Of a stretch of 54,724 nucleotides of DNA, positions 1 to 7,475 are shown piece after piece; positions within the stretch are counted from its first letter, which is position 1; the number at the start of each line of letters is the position of its first letter. The position numbers and the translations under genes were made by a program. Source of the DNA: Poseidonibacter ostreae (GTDB taxonomy: Bacteria; Campylobacterota; Campylobacteria; Campylobacterales; Arcobacteraceae); NCBI RefSeq assembly GCF_009208075.1, contig NZ_WFKJ01000015.1, forward strand, positions 1 to 54,724, written 5' to 3'. The notes beneath the pieces were generated by a model, which was given only the letters and a program-made list of their open reading frames with translations, was not told the DNA's origin and ran no database searches.

Positions 1-8
1 GGAAACAA

Positions 9-1109
9 ATGACAGTTATAGAACTTTTTCAAAAATTATTAAGATTTAAATCAGTAACTCCAGATGATGATGGAGGTTTTGACTTTATAGAAGAATACTT
101 AGGTGAAGAGTGGACTTGTATAAACGTAGATAGAGAAGATACAAAAAATAGAGTATATTATAAAAAATTTAATGACAATCCTCAACACCTATGTTTCGCA
201 GGACATATTGATGTAGTGCCTCCTGGTGAGGGATGGGATGTTGACCCATTTGCTGCTGATATTATTGATGGTGTAATTACTGCACGTGGAACTCAAGATA
301 TGAAAAGTGGAGTTGCTGCTTATCTTTATGCTTGTAAGCATGCAAAAAACTTTGATGGAACACTTTCAATTTTAATGACTTCTGATGAGGAAGGTGAGGG
401 AACTTACGGAACTATTAAAGCACTTGAACATTTAAAAGAGATAGATTTTATACCTCAATATGCAGTTGTGGCAGAGCCAACTTGTGAGCAAGTTTTTGGT
501 GATGCAATAAAAGTAGGTCGAAGAGGAAGTATCAATGGATATTTAAAAATTCAAGGAAGACAAGGACATGCTGCTTATCCTGAAAAAGGAATTAATCCAA
601 TACATCAAATAGCACCTATTTTAAATGATATTGCCGCTCATGATTTGGATAATGGAGATGAATATTTTGCACCATCCAAAATGGTTTTAACAGACTTAAG
701 ATCTGGAATGCAAGTTACAAATGTAACACCAAATACACTTGATTTGATGTTTAATGTAAGAAACTCAACAAACACAAAAAGAGAAGATGTAGAAGCTTAT
801 GTAGAAAAAATATTTGGGCATTTGGATTATTCTTTACGAACTACTCAAGGCTCTTTTCCTTTTGTAACAAATAAAGAATCAAAAGTAGTACTTGCTATGG
901 AAAACTCTATAAAAGATGTTTTAGGAGTTACAACAAAACACAGTACTGCTGGTGGAACAAGCGATGCTAGATATTTTGGAGCCTTTGGTATTGAAGCTAT
1001 TGAATTTGGTGTGATAAATGATACGATTCATAGTATTGGTGAGAGAACTACTGTTAAAGAAGTAGAGGGATTGACTGAAGTTTATGTGGATTTGATTGAG
1101 AAGTTTTAA
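9..1109 (+). CDS. dapE: Succinyl-diaminopimelate desuccinylase
   Basis: M20 metallopeptidase-fold enzyme that hydrolyses N-succinyl-LL-diaminopimelate to succinate and LL-diaminopimelate, in the lysine and peptidoglycan precursor pathway of the cytoplasm. The expected two-zinc ligands are visible: H66 and D68 in AGHIDVVPPG, D97 in RGTQDMKSG, the E127-E128 pair in SDEEGEG, E156 in VVAEPTCE and a late His at 341 (DTIHSIGE). The 366-residue length is normal for DapE. A GGAA ribosome site lies at the very start of the window, so upstream operon partners are not visible. Other M20 peptidases are possible, but the EPT and SGTIH-like motifs favour DapE. Confidence 0.93.
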   Translation: MTVIELFQKLLRFKSVTPDDDGGFDFIEEYLGEEWTCINVDREDTKNRVYYKKFNDNPQHLCFAGHIDVVPPGEGWDVDPFAADIIDGVITARGTQDMKSGVAAYLYACKHAKNFDGTLSILMTSDEEGEGTYGTIKALEHLKEIDFIPQYAVVAEPTCEQVFGDAIKVGRRGSINGYLKIQGRQGHAAYPEKGINPIHQIAPILNDIAAHDLDNGDEYFAPSKMVLTDLRSGMQVTNVTPNTLDLMFNVRNSTNTKREDVEAYVEKIFGHLDYSLRTTQGSFPFVTNKESKVVLAMENSIKDVLGVTTKHSTAGGTSDARYFGAFGIEAIEFGVINDTIHSIGERTTVKEVEGLTEVYVDLIEKF

Positions 1110-1124
1110 TTTGTTAATTATTTT

Positions 1125-1224
1125 ACTTTAAAAGATGCAAATTCCAAATTGCACTTTAAAAGATGCAAATTCCAAATTGCACTTTAAAAGATGCAAATTC
1201 TAAATTGTACTTTAAAAGATGCAA
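1125..1224. repeat. Iteron-like 28-bp tandem direct repeats upstream of satD
   Basis: Three head-to-tail 28-bp units at 1125-1152, 1153-1180 and 1181-1208 are followed by a 16-bp partial fourth at 1209-1224. Units 1 and 2 are identical and unit 3 differs at two positions. Every copy keeps the core ACTTTAAAAGATGCAA. The array ends 37 bp before the satD start. There are no spacers, so it is not CRISPR. The phasing suggests binding of several copies of one regulator, perhaps SatD itself through its C-terminal helix-turn-helix. That last step is inference. Confidence 0.85.
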
Positions 1225-1261
1225 TATGATATAGTATTTCATTGAATTAATAGGAGTTATA

Positions 1262-1936
1262 ATGAATAAATATTTTATATTAACGGGAGATATTGTAGGA
1301 AGTAGAAAAAAGGATTCTTTAATATTATGGGAAAAATTAAATAAAATTATAAATAAAGCTGATAATCAATTTAATAACTTATTATTATCACCTCTTCAAA
1401 TAAAAAAAGGGGATGAATTCCAAGTAGTTGTACAAGATATTGAATCAGTATTATCACTAATGTATTATCTAGACATCTGTTTTTTATCAGAAGATATAGA
1501 AGCTAGATTTGCAATTGGGTATGGGAAAATTGAGAGTAATGTTAATAGAACTTCTACAAATAATATGCTTGGTAGTGGATTAACATATACAAATCAAATT
1601 TTAAATAATAAGAAAAATAAGTATTCTTTTTATATACAAGATGATATCTATAAAAACATATCTTTAAATACTATAGCTGTTTTACTAGAAGACTCTTTAT
1701 CTTCTGTTACTAAAAAACAGATAATTTACTTATACAAAAAAGTTGTAGAGAAGATGTCAGATGAACAACTATTAATTGAATTAGATATAAAAGAAAGAAA
1801 TTTATATAGATATGAAGTAAAATCAAAACATAAGTTAATAAATGATGTTTTTTTAAAAATATCACAATTATTTATGACTAATGAAGTAGAATTAAAAACT
1901 GAATATTATAAAAAATATAAAATTCAGATTGATTAG
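1262..1936 (+). CDS. satD: SatD family protein
   Basis: 224-residue protein with the SatD-family N-terminus (YFILTGDIVGSRK) and the GDEFQVVV segment at about residues 48-57. The C-terminal part (about 145-195) is helical and looks like a helix-turn-helix, with the segment LLIELDIKERNLYRYE, so DNA binding is plausible. SatD was named from a Streptococcus secretion/acid-tolerance locus and its biochemical role is not established. An AGGAG ribosome site precedes the ATG by about 7 bases. The gene is followed after 8 bases by a DUF3307-like membrane gene, the pairing commonly seen for satD, and is preceded by a direct-repeat array that may be its operator. Confidence 0.75.
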   Translation: MNKYFILTGDIVGSRKKDSLILWEKLNKIINKADNQFNNLLLSPLQIKKGDEFQVVVQDIESVLSLMYYLDICFLSEDIEARFAIGYGKIESNVNRTSTNNMLGSGLTYTNQILNNKKNKYSFYIQDDIYKNISLNTIAVLLEDSLSSVTKKQIIYLYKKVVEKMSDEQLLIELDIKERNLYRYEVKSKHKLINDVFLKISQLFMTNEVELKTEYYKKYKIQID

Positions 1937-1944
1937 GATAATTG

Positions 1945-2361
1945 ATGTTTAATACAATAGAAGAAATAATTTTTTCAAGCATTTTAGTATTATTTTTTAT
2001 CTATTTAATCATAGTTATGGGAAGTAAAGGAGTAAAAGTAATTCTTGCAAGTGTCAATGCTTCTGCAGGTGGAGTACTTGGTAATGGTGAAAAAATAGGT
2101 AAATTAGAAAGGCTTTTATATTTTGCAGGAGTAATTACACAAAATTGGATTTTAATTAGTTTAATTATTGGATTAAAAACAATTTCTAGATTTCAAAAAC
2201 TTAATAAACAAAAAAGAGCAGAGTACTTTCTTATTGGTTCTTTATCAAGTCTTTTATACTCAATAATTATTGGATATTTATTTTTAGGAGCAATTAAATT
2301 ATTTGAATTTAATTACCTAATTAATATTCTAAATATTGTACATAGTTTAAATATAGTGTAG
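1945..2361 (+). CDS. Small membrane protein resembling the C-terminal half of DUF3307
   Basis: 138 residues with four hydrophobic stretches (about 7-27, 52-78, 95-114 and 116-135). The segment GEKIGKLERLLYF, followed by a hydrophobic helix, then KTISRFQKL and AEYFLIGSLSS, matches the pattern at the end of DUF3307 membrane proteins (GxxIGxLER ... K-RF ... EYxLIGTLxS). The usual N-terminal half of DUF3307 is absent. The start is set at the ATG at 1945, spaced 6 bases from AGGA at 1935-1938. The TTG three bases earlier is less well placed. Its position 8 bases after satD suggests co-transcription. Function unknown. Confidence 0.6.
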   Translation: MFNTIEEIIFSSILVLFFIYLIIVMGSKGVKVILASVNASAGGVLGNGEKIGKLERLLYFAGVITQNWILISLIIGLKTISRFQKLNKQKRAEYFLIGSLSSLLYSIIIGYLFLGAIKLFEFNYLINILNIVHSLNIV

Positions 2362-2377
2362 ACCTTCTAAAAAATAA

Positions 2378-2655
2378 AAGGTGAAGTACATGAACAAAGA
2401 AAAACTAAAATAATACGAAGCAGATTTTTTAGGTTTTGAAGAATTGATAACTCTTCTTGGAAAAAATAAAGATTAAAATATAGTAGAAGTTATCAGCAAG
2501 TAGCAAAGGTTATATATAATTAATACAAATAGAAACTTTGGAGATATTGGCAACAAAATAATAGACACATGGTAATTATTTTTGAATGACAAAACAAGTT
2601 TAGCTAACACTAGTGGAATAAGTAGAGTTACACTAGGGAAGATTGAGCAAGGAAT
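2378..2655 (+). pseudogene. Scrambled relic of a hipA-hipB-X module
   Basis: This stretch of almost 300 bases has no open frame but aligns in pieces to the intact locus downstream. Bases 2381-2428 match the start of gene X (5226-5274), including its ribosome site and ATG, with an early in-frame TAA. Bases 2425-2531 match hipA 4448-4558, bases 2525-2599 match the 3' end of hipA (4897-4971, ungapped), and 2600-2654 match hipB (5054-5108, ungapped). Joints fall on short repeats: a T-run, ACAAATA (present once here, twice in hipA at 4552 and 4897) and TTAGC. The order X-hipA-hipB implies an ancestral tandem array that collapsed by deletions. Confidence 0.85.
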
Positions 2656-2660
2656 TATAA

Positions 2661-3722
2661 ATGAAAATATCAAAACTATATGCAAACAATGATAATTTTA
2701 AAACCATAAAATTTGATAAAGGTATAAATTTTATACTTTCTTCTTCTGATGGTGTTGGAAAAACTAGTCTTTTTAAATTAATAGATTTTTGTCTCTTAGG
2801 GGATAAACACTTTCTTGGGAACGAGCATTTTAAAGATTATATTTTTTATATAGAACTTCAAATCTCTTCAAATAGATATATTACGATTAAAAGACCTACT
2901 AAAAGTGGTAAGAATATCGAATTAAAAATCACAAAACAAAAATCCATGCTTTTAGATGAAATAAGATTTGATAAAAAAGGCAGTCTAGGTATTGCAAAAT
3001 CTTTTTTTGAAAATAAAGTTAATTATTCTATAAATAAGTTTAGAACATATATAACATATTTTTTAAGAGATGAATCCAACCAAAATGATGCATTTATATT
3101 AAACAAATACTCAACTCTTCATGAAATAGAGTATAAAACTGTTGTATCAAATCTTGTAGGTATTGATGGACGTAAAATAAGAAAAAAATATGAACTAGAT
3201 GAACTGATTAAAAAAGAAGATACTGATGCAACAACTTTAAAAACTGCACAGAATGATTTAGAAAAAATTATTGAAGAAAATAAAACTTTAGTTAACAGCC
3301 ATTTTATAGATAAACTTAAAGATAGTGTTGCTAAATATGGACACATTATATTAGATAAAGAAGTGACTTTTTCAATTGAGTTAAATACTTCAAATGATAT
3401 TGAATTTAGTTTAAAAGTGGAAAATGATGACAGTACTATAAAAAAACTTTTATGTTTTATCTTTGCCGCCGCATTAGCCGAAACTTATGTACAAAAAAGA
3501 CTTATCAAATTTGTTGCCTTTGATAGCCCTTTTGATGGAGATAATAATACTTATGAAGATGGTATTTATTTTGCAATTCATCAGTTACACAGAATTGGTA
3601 TTCAAACTATCATCACATCAAATGAAAATGCTATTCATAATTCTTCTAATTTATTAGAAATTAAAGATGAATATATGACTGATTATTTTAGTAATGATGA
3701 TAAATTGATGGGTGATTTTTAA
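2661..3722 (+). CDS. Short SMC/Rad50-like ATPase, DUF2326-like
   Basis: 353 residues. The N-terminus (MKISKLYANN, then FDKGINFILSSSDGVGKTSLF) gives a Walker A with Gly at 31 and 33, K34 and T35 but Ser where the first Gly is usual, as in DUF2326-type ATPases. A short charged helical section (about 175-215) replaces the long coiled coil of the family, and the C-terminal lobe has a Walker-B-like FVAFDSPFDGDN with D288. DUF2326 proteins are usually clearly longer, so this is either a minimal form or one that lost its coiled coil in frame. Its ribosome site (AAGGAA, 2649-2654) lies inside the hipB relic. Family assignment rests on motif pattern only. DUF2326 members are known from ABC three-component conflict systems. 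Confidence 0.55.
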   Translation: MKISKLYANNDNFKTIKFDKGINFILSSSDGVGKTSLFKLIDFCLLGDKHFLGNEHFKDYIFYIELQISSNRYITIKRPTKSGKNIELKITKQKSMLLDEIRFDKKGSLGIAKSFFENKVNYSINKFRTYITYFLRDESNQNDAFILNKYSTLHEIEYKTVVSNLVGIDGRKIRKKYELDELIKKEDTDATTLKTAQNDLEKIIEENKTLVNSHFIDKLKDSVAKYGHIILDKEVTFSIELNTSNDIEFSLKVENDDSTIKKLLCFIFAAALAETYVQKRLIKFVAFDSPFDGDNNTYEDGIYFAIHQLHRIGIQTIITSNENAIHNSSNLLEIKDEYMTDYFSNDDKLMGDF

Positions 3723-3725
3723 TCT

Positions 3726-3793
3726 TTAAATGATAAAGATACTTTACAATTTTAATAAATTATCTTATAATGATAACTAACTTTATCATTTAA
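3726..3793. promoter_or_regulatory. Probable HipB operator: 13-bp inverted repeat flanking the hipA promoter
   Basis: TTAAATGATAAAG at 3726-3738 is repeated in perfect inverted orientation as CTTTATCATTTAA at 3781-3793. A third half-site pair, TATC-N7-GATA at 3761-3775, lies between them on the -10 element. The spaced TATC/GATA layout recalls the TATCC-N8-GGATA operators of E. coli HipB. The downstream arm overlaps the hipA ribosome site (AAGGTG, 3792-3797). Autorepression by HipB is inference. Confidence 0.65.
3743..3771 (+). promoter_or_regulatory. hipA promoter
   Basis: TTTACA at 3743-3748 and TATAAT at 3766-3771 are separated by exactly 17 bases. The -10 lies inside the TATC-N7-GATA element and the whole promoter sits between the two arms of the 13-bp inverted repeat, about 30 bases upstream of the hipA ATG. 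Confidence 0.65.
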
Positions 3794-3801
3794 GGTGTAA
3801 A

Positions 3802-5016
3802 ATGAAAGATATAGAAGTAAAAATTGATAATAAAAAAATAGGGCAACTTTTTTTTGAAAAGAATAAAAATCAGTATGGATTTAATTATACTTTAAATTAT
3901 AAACCTATATCTTTAATCATGCCTTATAAAAACTCTACATATCTTTGGAAATACAAGCTTCATCCAATCTTTGATATGAATATTCCCGAAGGTTATCTTT
4001 TTGAAATATTTAAAAAGTATCTAACAAAAGAATATGGATATATAGACGATTTTCTAATATTTTCATATATTTGTACAAACATACAAAGTAGGCTTTCTTA
4101 TAAAAGTTTTATTGATAAAAAAGAGTTTTTTACACTTGATATGGATGATGTTTTAGAAAATGATTCAGAAGATAATTTCACAAAAATAGTGAGTGCTTTT
4201 TTAGATAAAAATGCAATTAGTGGAGTTCAACCAAAGACTTTAGCTATTTTAAAAGATAAAGAAAGTTTATCTTCAAAAGAGTATATTATTAAAACTTGGG
4301 GAGACGAATACCCTCAGTTAGCATTAAATGAATACTTTTGTTTAAAAGCAATAGAAAAAGCAGGTGTAATAATACCAAATCTAAAACTTTCTAAAAATAA
4401 TAAATTCTTATTAGTTGAGAGATTTAATTATGAAAAGGAAACTGATAGTTTTTTAGGGTTTGAAGAGTTAATTACATTACTTGGAAAAAATAAAGATGAA
4501 AAATATAGTGGAAGTTATGAACAAATAGCAAAAGTTATCTATAGTGTAACTACAAATAAAATTGAATCTATGATGAGCTTATATAAATTAATAATAATGA
4601 ATTATTTACTAAGAAATGGTGATGCACATCTTAAAAACTTTGGAATATTATATGATAAAGAGATCTCAAATATATGGTTTTCTCCAGCTTATGATGTTGT
4701 TAATACTCAAGTTTATTTTTATAAAGATAAACCAGCTCTTACAATGCACGGCAAAAAGTTATGGCTTGGGAAAAAAGAGCTTGTTAAGTTTGGTATAAAT
4801 GATTGTTATCTTTCCAAAGAAGTGGCAAATAGTGTTTATGATGAGTGTATTTTAGTTTTGATTAATTCAATAGATGAATTAAAAGAATATATCAAAACAA
4901 ATAGTGATTTTGAAGATATTGGTAGAAAAATGATAGATACATGGAAATTATCTTTAAGTGAAAAAACAAGTAAGGAGTTAGCAGTTGAAGTTATTCGAAA
5001 TTGGACAAAAAATTAA
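3802..5016 (+). CDS. hipA: HipA-family serine/threonine kinase toxin
   Basis: 404 residues, close to E. coli HipA length. It has a HipA N-terminal domain (about 1-105, with NIPEGYLFEIF) and a kinase-like domain. Visible motifs: the SGVQPK loop at 140-145 (the position of the autophosphorylated serine in HipA), nucleotide Lys K164 in EYIIKTWG, LLVERFN at 203-209, the catalytic loop NGDAHLKN at 272-279 with D274, and the metal-binding SPAYDVV with D298. All catalytic residues are intact, so it is probably active. E. coli HipA phosphorylates glutamyl-tRNA synthetase; the target here is unknown. The antitoxin gene follows rather than precedes and overlaps the 3' end by 32 bases. Confidence 0.9.
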   Translation: MKDIEVKIDNKKIGQLFFEKNKNQYGFNYTLNYKPISLIMPYKNSTYLWKYKLHPIFDMNIPEGYLFEIFKKYLTKEYGYIDDFLIFSYICTNIQSRLSYKSFIDKKEFFTLDMDDVLENDSEDNFTKIVSAFLDKNAISGVQPKTLAILKDKESLSSKEYIIKTWGDEYPQLALNEYFCLKAIEKAGVIIPNLKLSKNNKFLLVERFNYEKETDSFLGFEELITLLGKNKDEKYSGSYEQIAKVIYSVTTNKIESMMSLYKLIIMNYLLRNGDAHLKNFGILYDKEISNIWFSPAYDVVNTQVYFYKDKPALTMHGKKLWLGKKELVKFGINDCYLSKEVANSVYDECILVLINSIDELKEYIKTNSDFEDIGRKMIDTWKLSLSEKTSKELAVEVIRNWTKN

Positions 5017-5221
5017 AGAACTAAGAGAAGAAAAAAGACTAACGCAAGAAGAATTAGCAACTACTTGTGGCATCAGCAGAGTTACTTTAGGAAAGATTGA
5101 ACAAGGAAAACTAGGTAATACTTCTGTTAAAACTTTAGATTTAGTTTTAGCAAAACTAGGATTAGAGTTAGAGTTTAAAACTATAAATAATTTTGGTTTA
5201 CCAAGTCTAGATGAATTGTAA
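4985..5221 (+). CDS. hipB: HipB-like HTH antitoxin
   Basis: 78 residues with a Cro/CI-type helix-turn-helix at about 20-42 (TQEELATTCGISRVTLGKIE), typical of HipB. The start is a TTG at 4985, supported by AAGGAG at 4972-4977 with 7-base spacing. This places the start 32 bases inside hipA in another frame, so the two are probably translationally coupled. It should bind HipA, block its kinase activity and repress the promoter in front of hipA, where a matching inverted repeat is seen. Relic copies of this same helix-turn-helix coding segment remain at 2600-2654. Confidence 0.85.
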   Translation: MKLFEIGQKIKELREEKRLTQEELATTCGISRVTLGKIEQGKLGNTSVKTLDLVLAKLGLELEFKTINNFGLPSLDEL

Positions 5222-5234
5222 AAGAGTGAAGTAA

Positions 5235-5870
5235 ATGAACATAGAAAAACTAAAAGAGTATGAAACAGAATTTTTGGAACAATACCCAAATGGTTTTGAT
5301 GATAGAAACTTTTTTCCTACTATGAAAACTTTTAATCCTTTAAAACTTGAAGAGTCTGCAAAAGAGGCTTTAAAGAAAGAGAATTTTCAAAATCCAAGTT
5401 TAGTTGTAGATAACTTTTTTAAAGTAGTTCAAAAGTCAGTATTTGTATCACTATTTGATAAACTAAAACTAAAAGATATGATAGCAACACTTAATTCTTA
5501 TGAAAAAGATATGTTAAGTATTGAGATTTATGAGCTTTTATATGGAGATAAAAAAGCAGGCTTTGACGGACTTGTTGAGTTTTTAAGTGAGTATAAACTA
5601 GCAAAATGGACGATAATATCCGTTGTTCCATATTGTATAAATAGAGAGCAAGACTATTTTATAAAACCTACTACTACAAAAAATATTATCAAAACTTTTG
5701 ACTTAGAAGATTGTATTTACAAACCAAAACCTAGTTTTGAGTTTTATGATAAATATACAAAGTCACTTGATATTATGAAATCAAGTATTGATAAGTCTCT
5801 TAGTCCTGATAATGTAGGTTTTACAGCCTTTTTAAAAGTTGCTATGGAAAGTTATGAAGATTTTAAATAG
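5235..5870 (+). CDS. Hypothetical third gene of the hipA-hipB module (gene X)
   Basis: 211-residue soluble, acidic-helical protein that I do not recognise. It starts 13 bases after hipB stops, with a GAGTGA-type ribosome site, so it should be in the same transcript. It has no signal peptide, membrane segment or obvious catalytic motif. The mid-section has an IYELLYGDKKAGFDGLVEF stretch and a WTIISVVPYC segment. The first bases of a second copy survive in the relic at 2381-2428 joined to hipA sequence, so gene X belonged to the duplicated unit. It may be an accessory antitoxin or a target-related factor, but nothing in the sequence decides this. Confidence 0.7.
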   Translation: MNIEKLKEYETEFLEQYPNGFDDRNFFPTMKTFNPLKLEESAKEALKKENFQNPSLVVDNFFKVVQKSVFVSLFDKLKLKDMIATLNSYEKDMLSIEIYELLYGDKKAGFDGLVEFLSEYKLAKWTIISVVPYCINREQDYFIKPTTTKNIIKTFDLEDCIYKPKPSFEFYDKYTKSLDIMKSSIDKSLSPDNVGFTAFLKVAMESYEDFK

Positions 5871-5882
5871 CTTTTCTCAAAA

Positions 5883-6683
5883 CTATAAATCATAACTTTT
5901 TTTAAAAAGTTCACTTTTAAACTCTATATCATCTTTCAAGTTCAGTTGAAACATTACATTAGGATTAGTATTTATATCTTTTTTCTTTATATAATATTGA
6001 CAATCAACATTTGTCATACTTACTAAATATCTTGTACCAATATTAAAATTAGACAATCTTGACTTAGTTGTTAATAGATACTTATTATTAGTTTTCTTTA
6101 TTTGGAAATCTTTTGTTATTAACTCCAATTGCTCTTTAAAATCTGATATATCTTTTCCCGGTATTTGTGTATTCCCAGTTTTTTTTCTTCTAAACACTAA
6201 GCTAATATCAAAGTAATCCTCTATTTGATTTATTGGAATAAAAAGCAAATCATTTAAAGTTAATTTATTAAATTTATTTGAAGATATAATCCACTCAACA
6301 CCCTTATCTGTATATATTGTTTTAGCCCAATTAAATAATATCTCATTAGAAAGGTCAACATGAATAGTTGCATTATTTGTTCCCTTAAATAATGAATAGT
6401 TTGAATTTAAATACTTTATTATCTCTTGAGTATATTTATTGGATTCATTTTTACTTTTATCACAAAATATAAACTTACCATCAACTGGTTCTAATATTAT
6501 TTGTCCTGCTTGTGTTGGTCCAAATTTAGCTTCAATGTTTGTTATAAGTCGAAGTGATTGTCTTACTGTAATGTAAGATTGTGTTGAGTCAAAACCACCT
6601 TCCATTGCAAAACTAGCATCAAAATGATTGTTTAAAAAATCTGTTGCTTCATCTTGAAATATTTCCCACTTTTGTAATGCCAT
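5883..6683 (-). CDS. Possible PD-(D/E)XK nuclease-like protein
   Basis: 266 residues, no signal peptide. The N-terminal segment has the spacing of a PD-(D/E)XK fold: an amphipathic helix with E12, D32 in GGFDSTQSY, then E51-A-K53 in ITNIEAKFGPTQAGQ, with Q58 and Q61 behind it. The rest (about 95-266) is Lys/Asn-rich with no recognised motif. No partner methylase is adjacent. It converges on gene X with 12 bases between them, at the edge of the hip locus, so it may be a defence-type gene. The nuclease call rests on the D-EXK pattern alone. A non-catalytic DNA-binding role is also possible. Confidence 0.4.
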   Translation of the reverse strand: MALQKWEIFQDEATDFLNNHFDASFAMEGGFDSTQSYITVRQSLRLITNIEAKFGPTQAGQIILEPVDGKFIFCDKSKNESNKYTQEIIKYLNSNYSLFKGTNNATIHVDLSNEILFNWAKTIYTDKGVEWIISSNKFNKLTLNDLLFIPINQIEDYFDISLVFRRKKTGNTQIPGKDISDFKEQLELITKDFQIKKTNNKYLLTTKSRLSNFNIGTRYLVSMTNVDCQYYIKKKDINTNPNVMFQLNLKDDIEFKSELFKKSYDL

Positions 6684-6731
6684 AATCTTGCCTTTTTAAT
6701 AAACTAAAAGTATTATAGCGCAACTTCAGTT

Positions 6732-7370
6732 TTAAGACCAAAGCTGTAAACGTGGTAGAGAGGATATAGCTTTTATAATATTAGTTTTTGAAACAATGCC
6801 AAGTAAAATATCTTCTTCATTTACAACAGGTATCGCATCAAGTTTAAAATCTAACATAACTTTTGCAACTCTTCTTATATCAGATACTGGGTCAACTGTG
6901 ATAAGTTCAGGTAAATAAATATCATCTATTTTTTTTTGGATAATATTTTCAGAGTTTTCAATATCATCCATTATTAGATTTAGAATTATTTTCTTGTTTA
7001 TTAATCCCATTATTTTTTTTCCAAAGCTAATTACAGGTAATTGAGATACTTTATTATCTTTTAATATCTCGTAAGCTTCTTCAATAGTTGAATTATTATC
7101 TACAATAATACAATCTTTTGTCATGATATCTTGAACATGATAAACAGGTTCAGAAGTATCAATATTAGCCATTTTTTTATATTTATTTATAGCAGATTGG
7201 TCAAGGTTTTGATTTTGTTTCTGTTCTTTTTGTGCATTTGTAAAATCTTGTATAAAACCTTCTTCGGGTTTTAAATCTATTTCAGATACTTTATCCACAT
7301 GTTTAAGATTATATAAATTATCAGCAGTACTTCTAAAGCCTACACTTCCTTTATTGTATATAGAAAACAT
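6732..7370 (-). CDS. CBS-domain pair protein
   Basis: 212 residues. About 70 N-terminal residues, polar and unstructured-looking, include a Gln/Asn-rich stretch. Two CBS motifs follow (about 77-135 and 148-208), starting VQDIMTKDCIIVDNNSTIEEA and LITVDPVSDIRRVAKVML and ending in GLINKK and GIVSKTNI. CBS pairs bind adenosine nucleotides and usually regulate a partner enzyme or channel. None is fused here, so the protein may act on another polypeptide. It ends in an unusual short tail, PRLQLWS. It is a single gene on this strand with its own upstream region shared divergently with the EamA transporter gene. Confidence 0.8.
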   Translation of the reverse strand: MFSIYNKGSVGFRSTADNLYNLKHVDKVSEIDLKPEEGFIQDFTNAQKEQKQNQNLDQSAINKYKKMANIDTSEPVYHVQDIMTKDCIIVDNNSTIEEAYEILKDNKVSQLPVISFGKKIMGLINKKIILNLIMDDIENSENIIQKKIDDIYLPELITVDPVSDIRRVAKVMLDFKLDAIPVVNEEDILLGIVSKTNIIKAISSLPRLQLWS

Positions 7371-7446
7371 TTAGAACTCCTTTTAAACTTATTCTTAATC
7401 ATAAGATAAATTATATAATGAATTGTTAATGATGAAATATTGAAAT

Positions 7447-7458
7447 TATGCTAAACTT
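7447..7458 (+). promoter_or_regulatory. Candidate -10 region of the EamA gene
   Basis: TATGCTAAACTT is present here and again, identically, at 40243-40254 upstream of another plus-strand gene. Each copy lies about 20-30 bases before a start codon. A weak -10 role is plausible, but neither has a convincing -35. Confidence 0.3.
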
Positions 7459-7475
7459 CGTTTTTAGGAGAATAA

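Noticed and set aside
1125-1224. CRISPR array
   Set aside because: The units are directly contiguous without unique spacers, and no cas gene is present.
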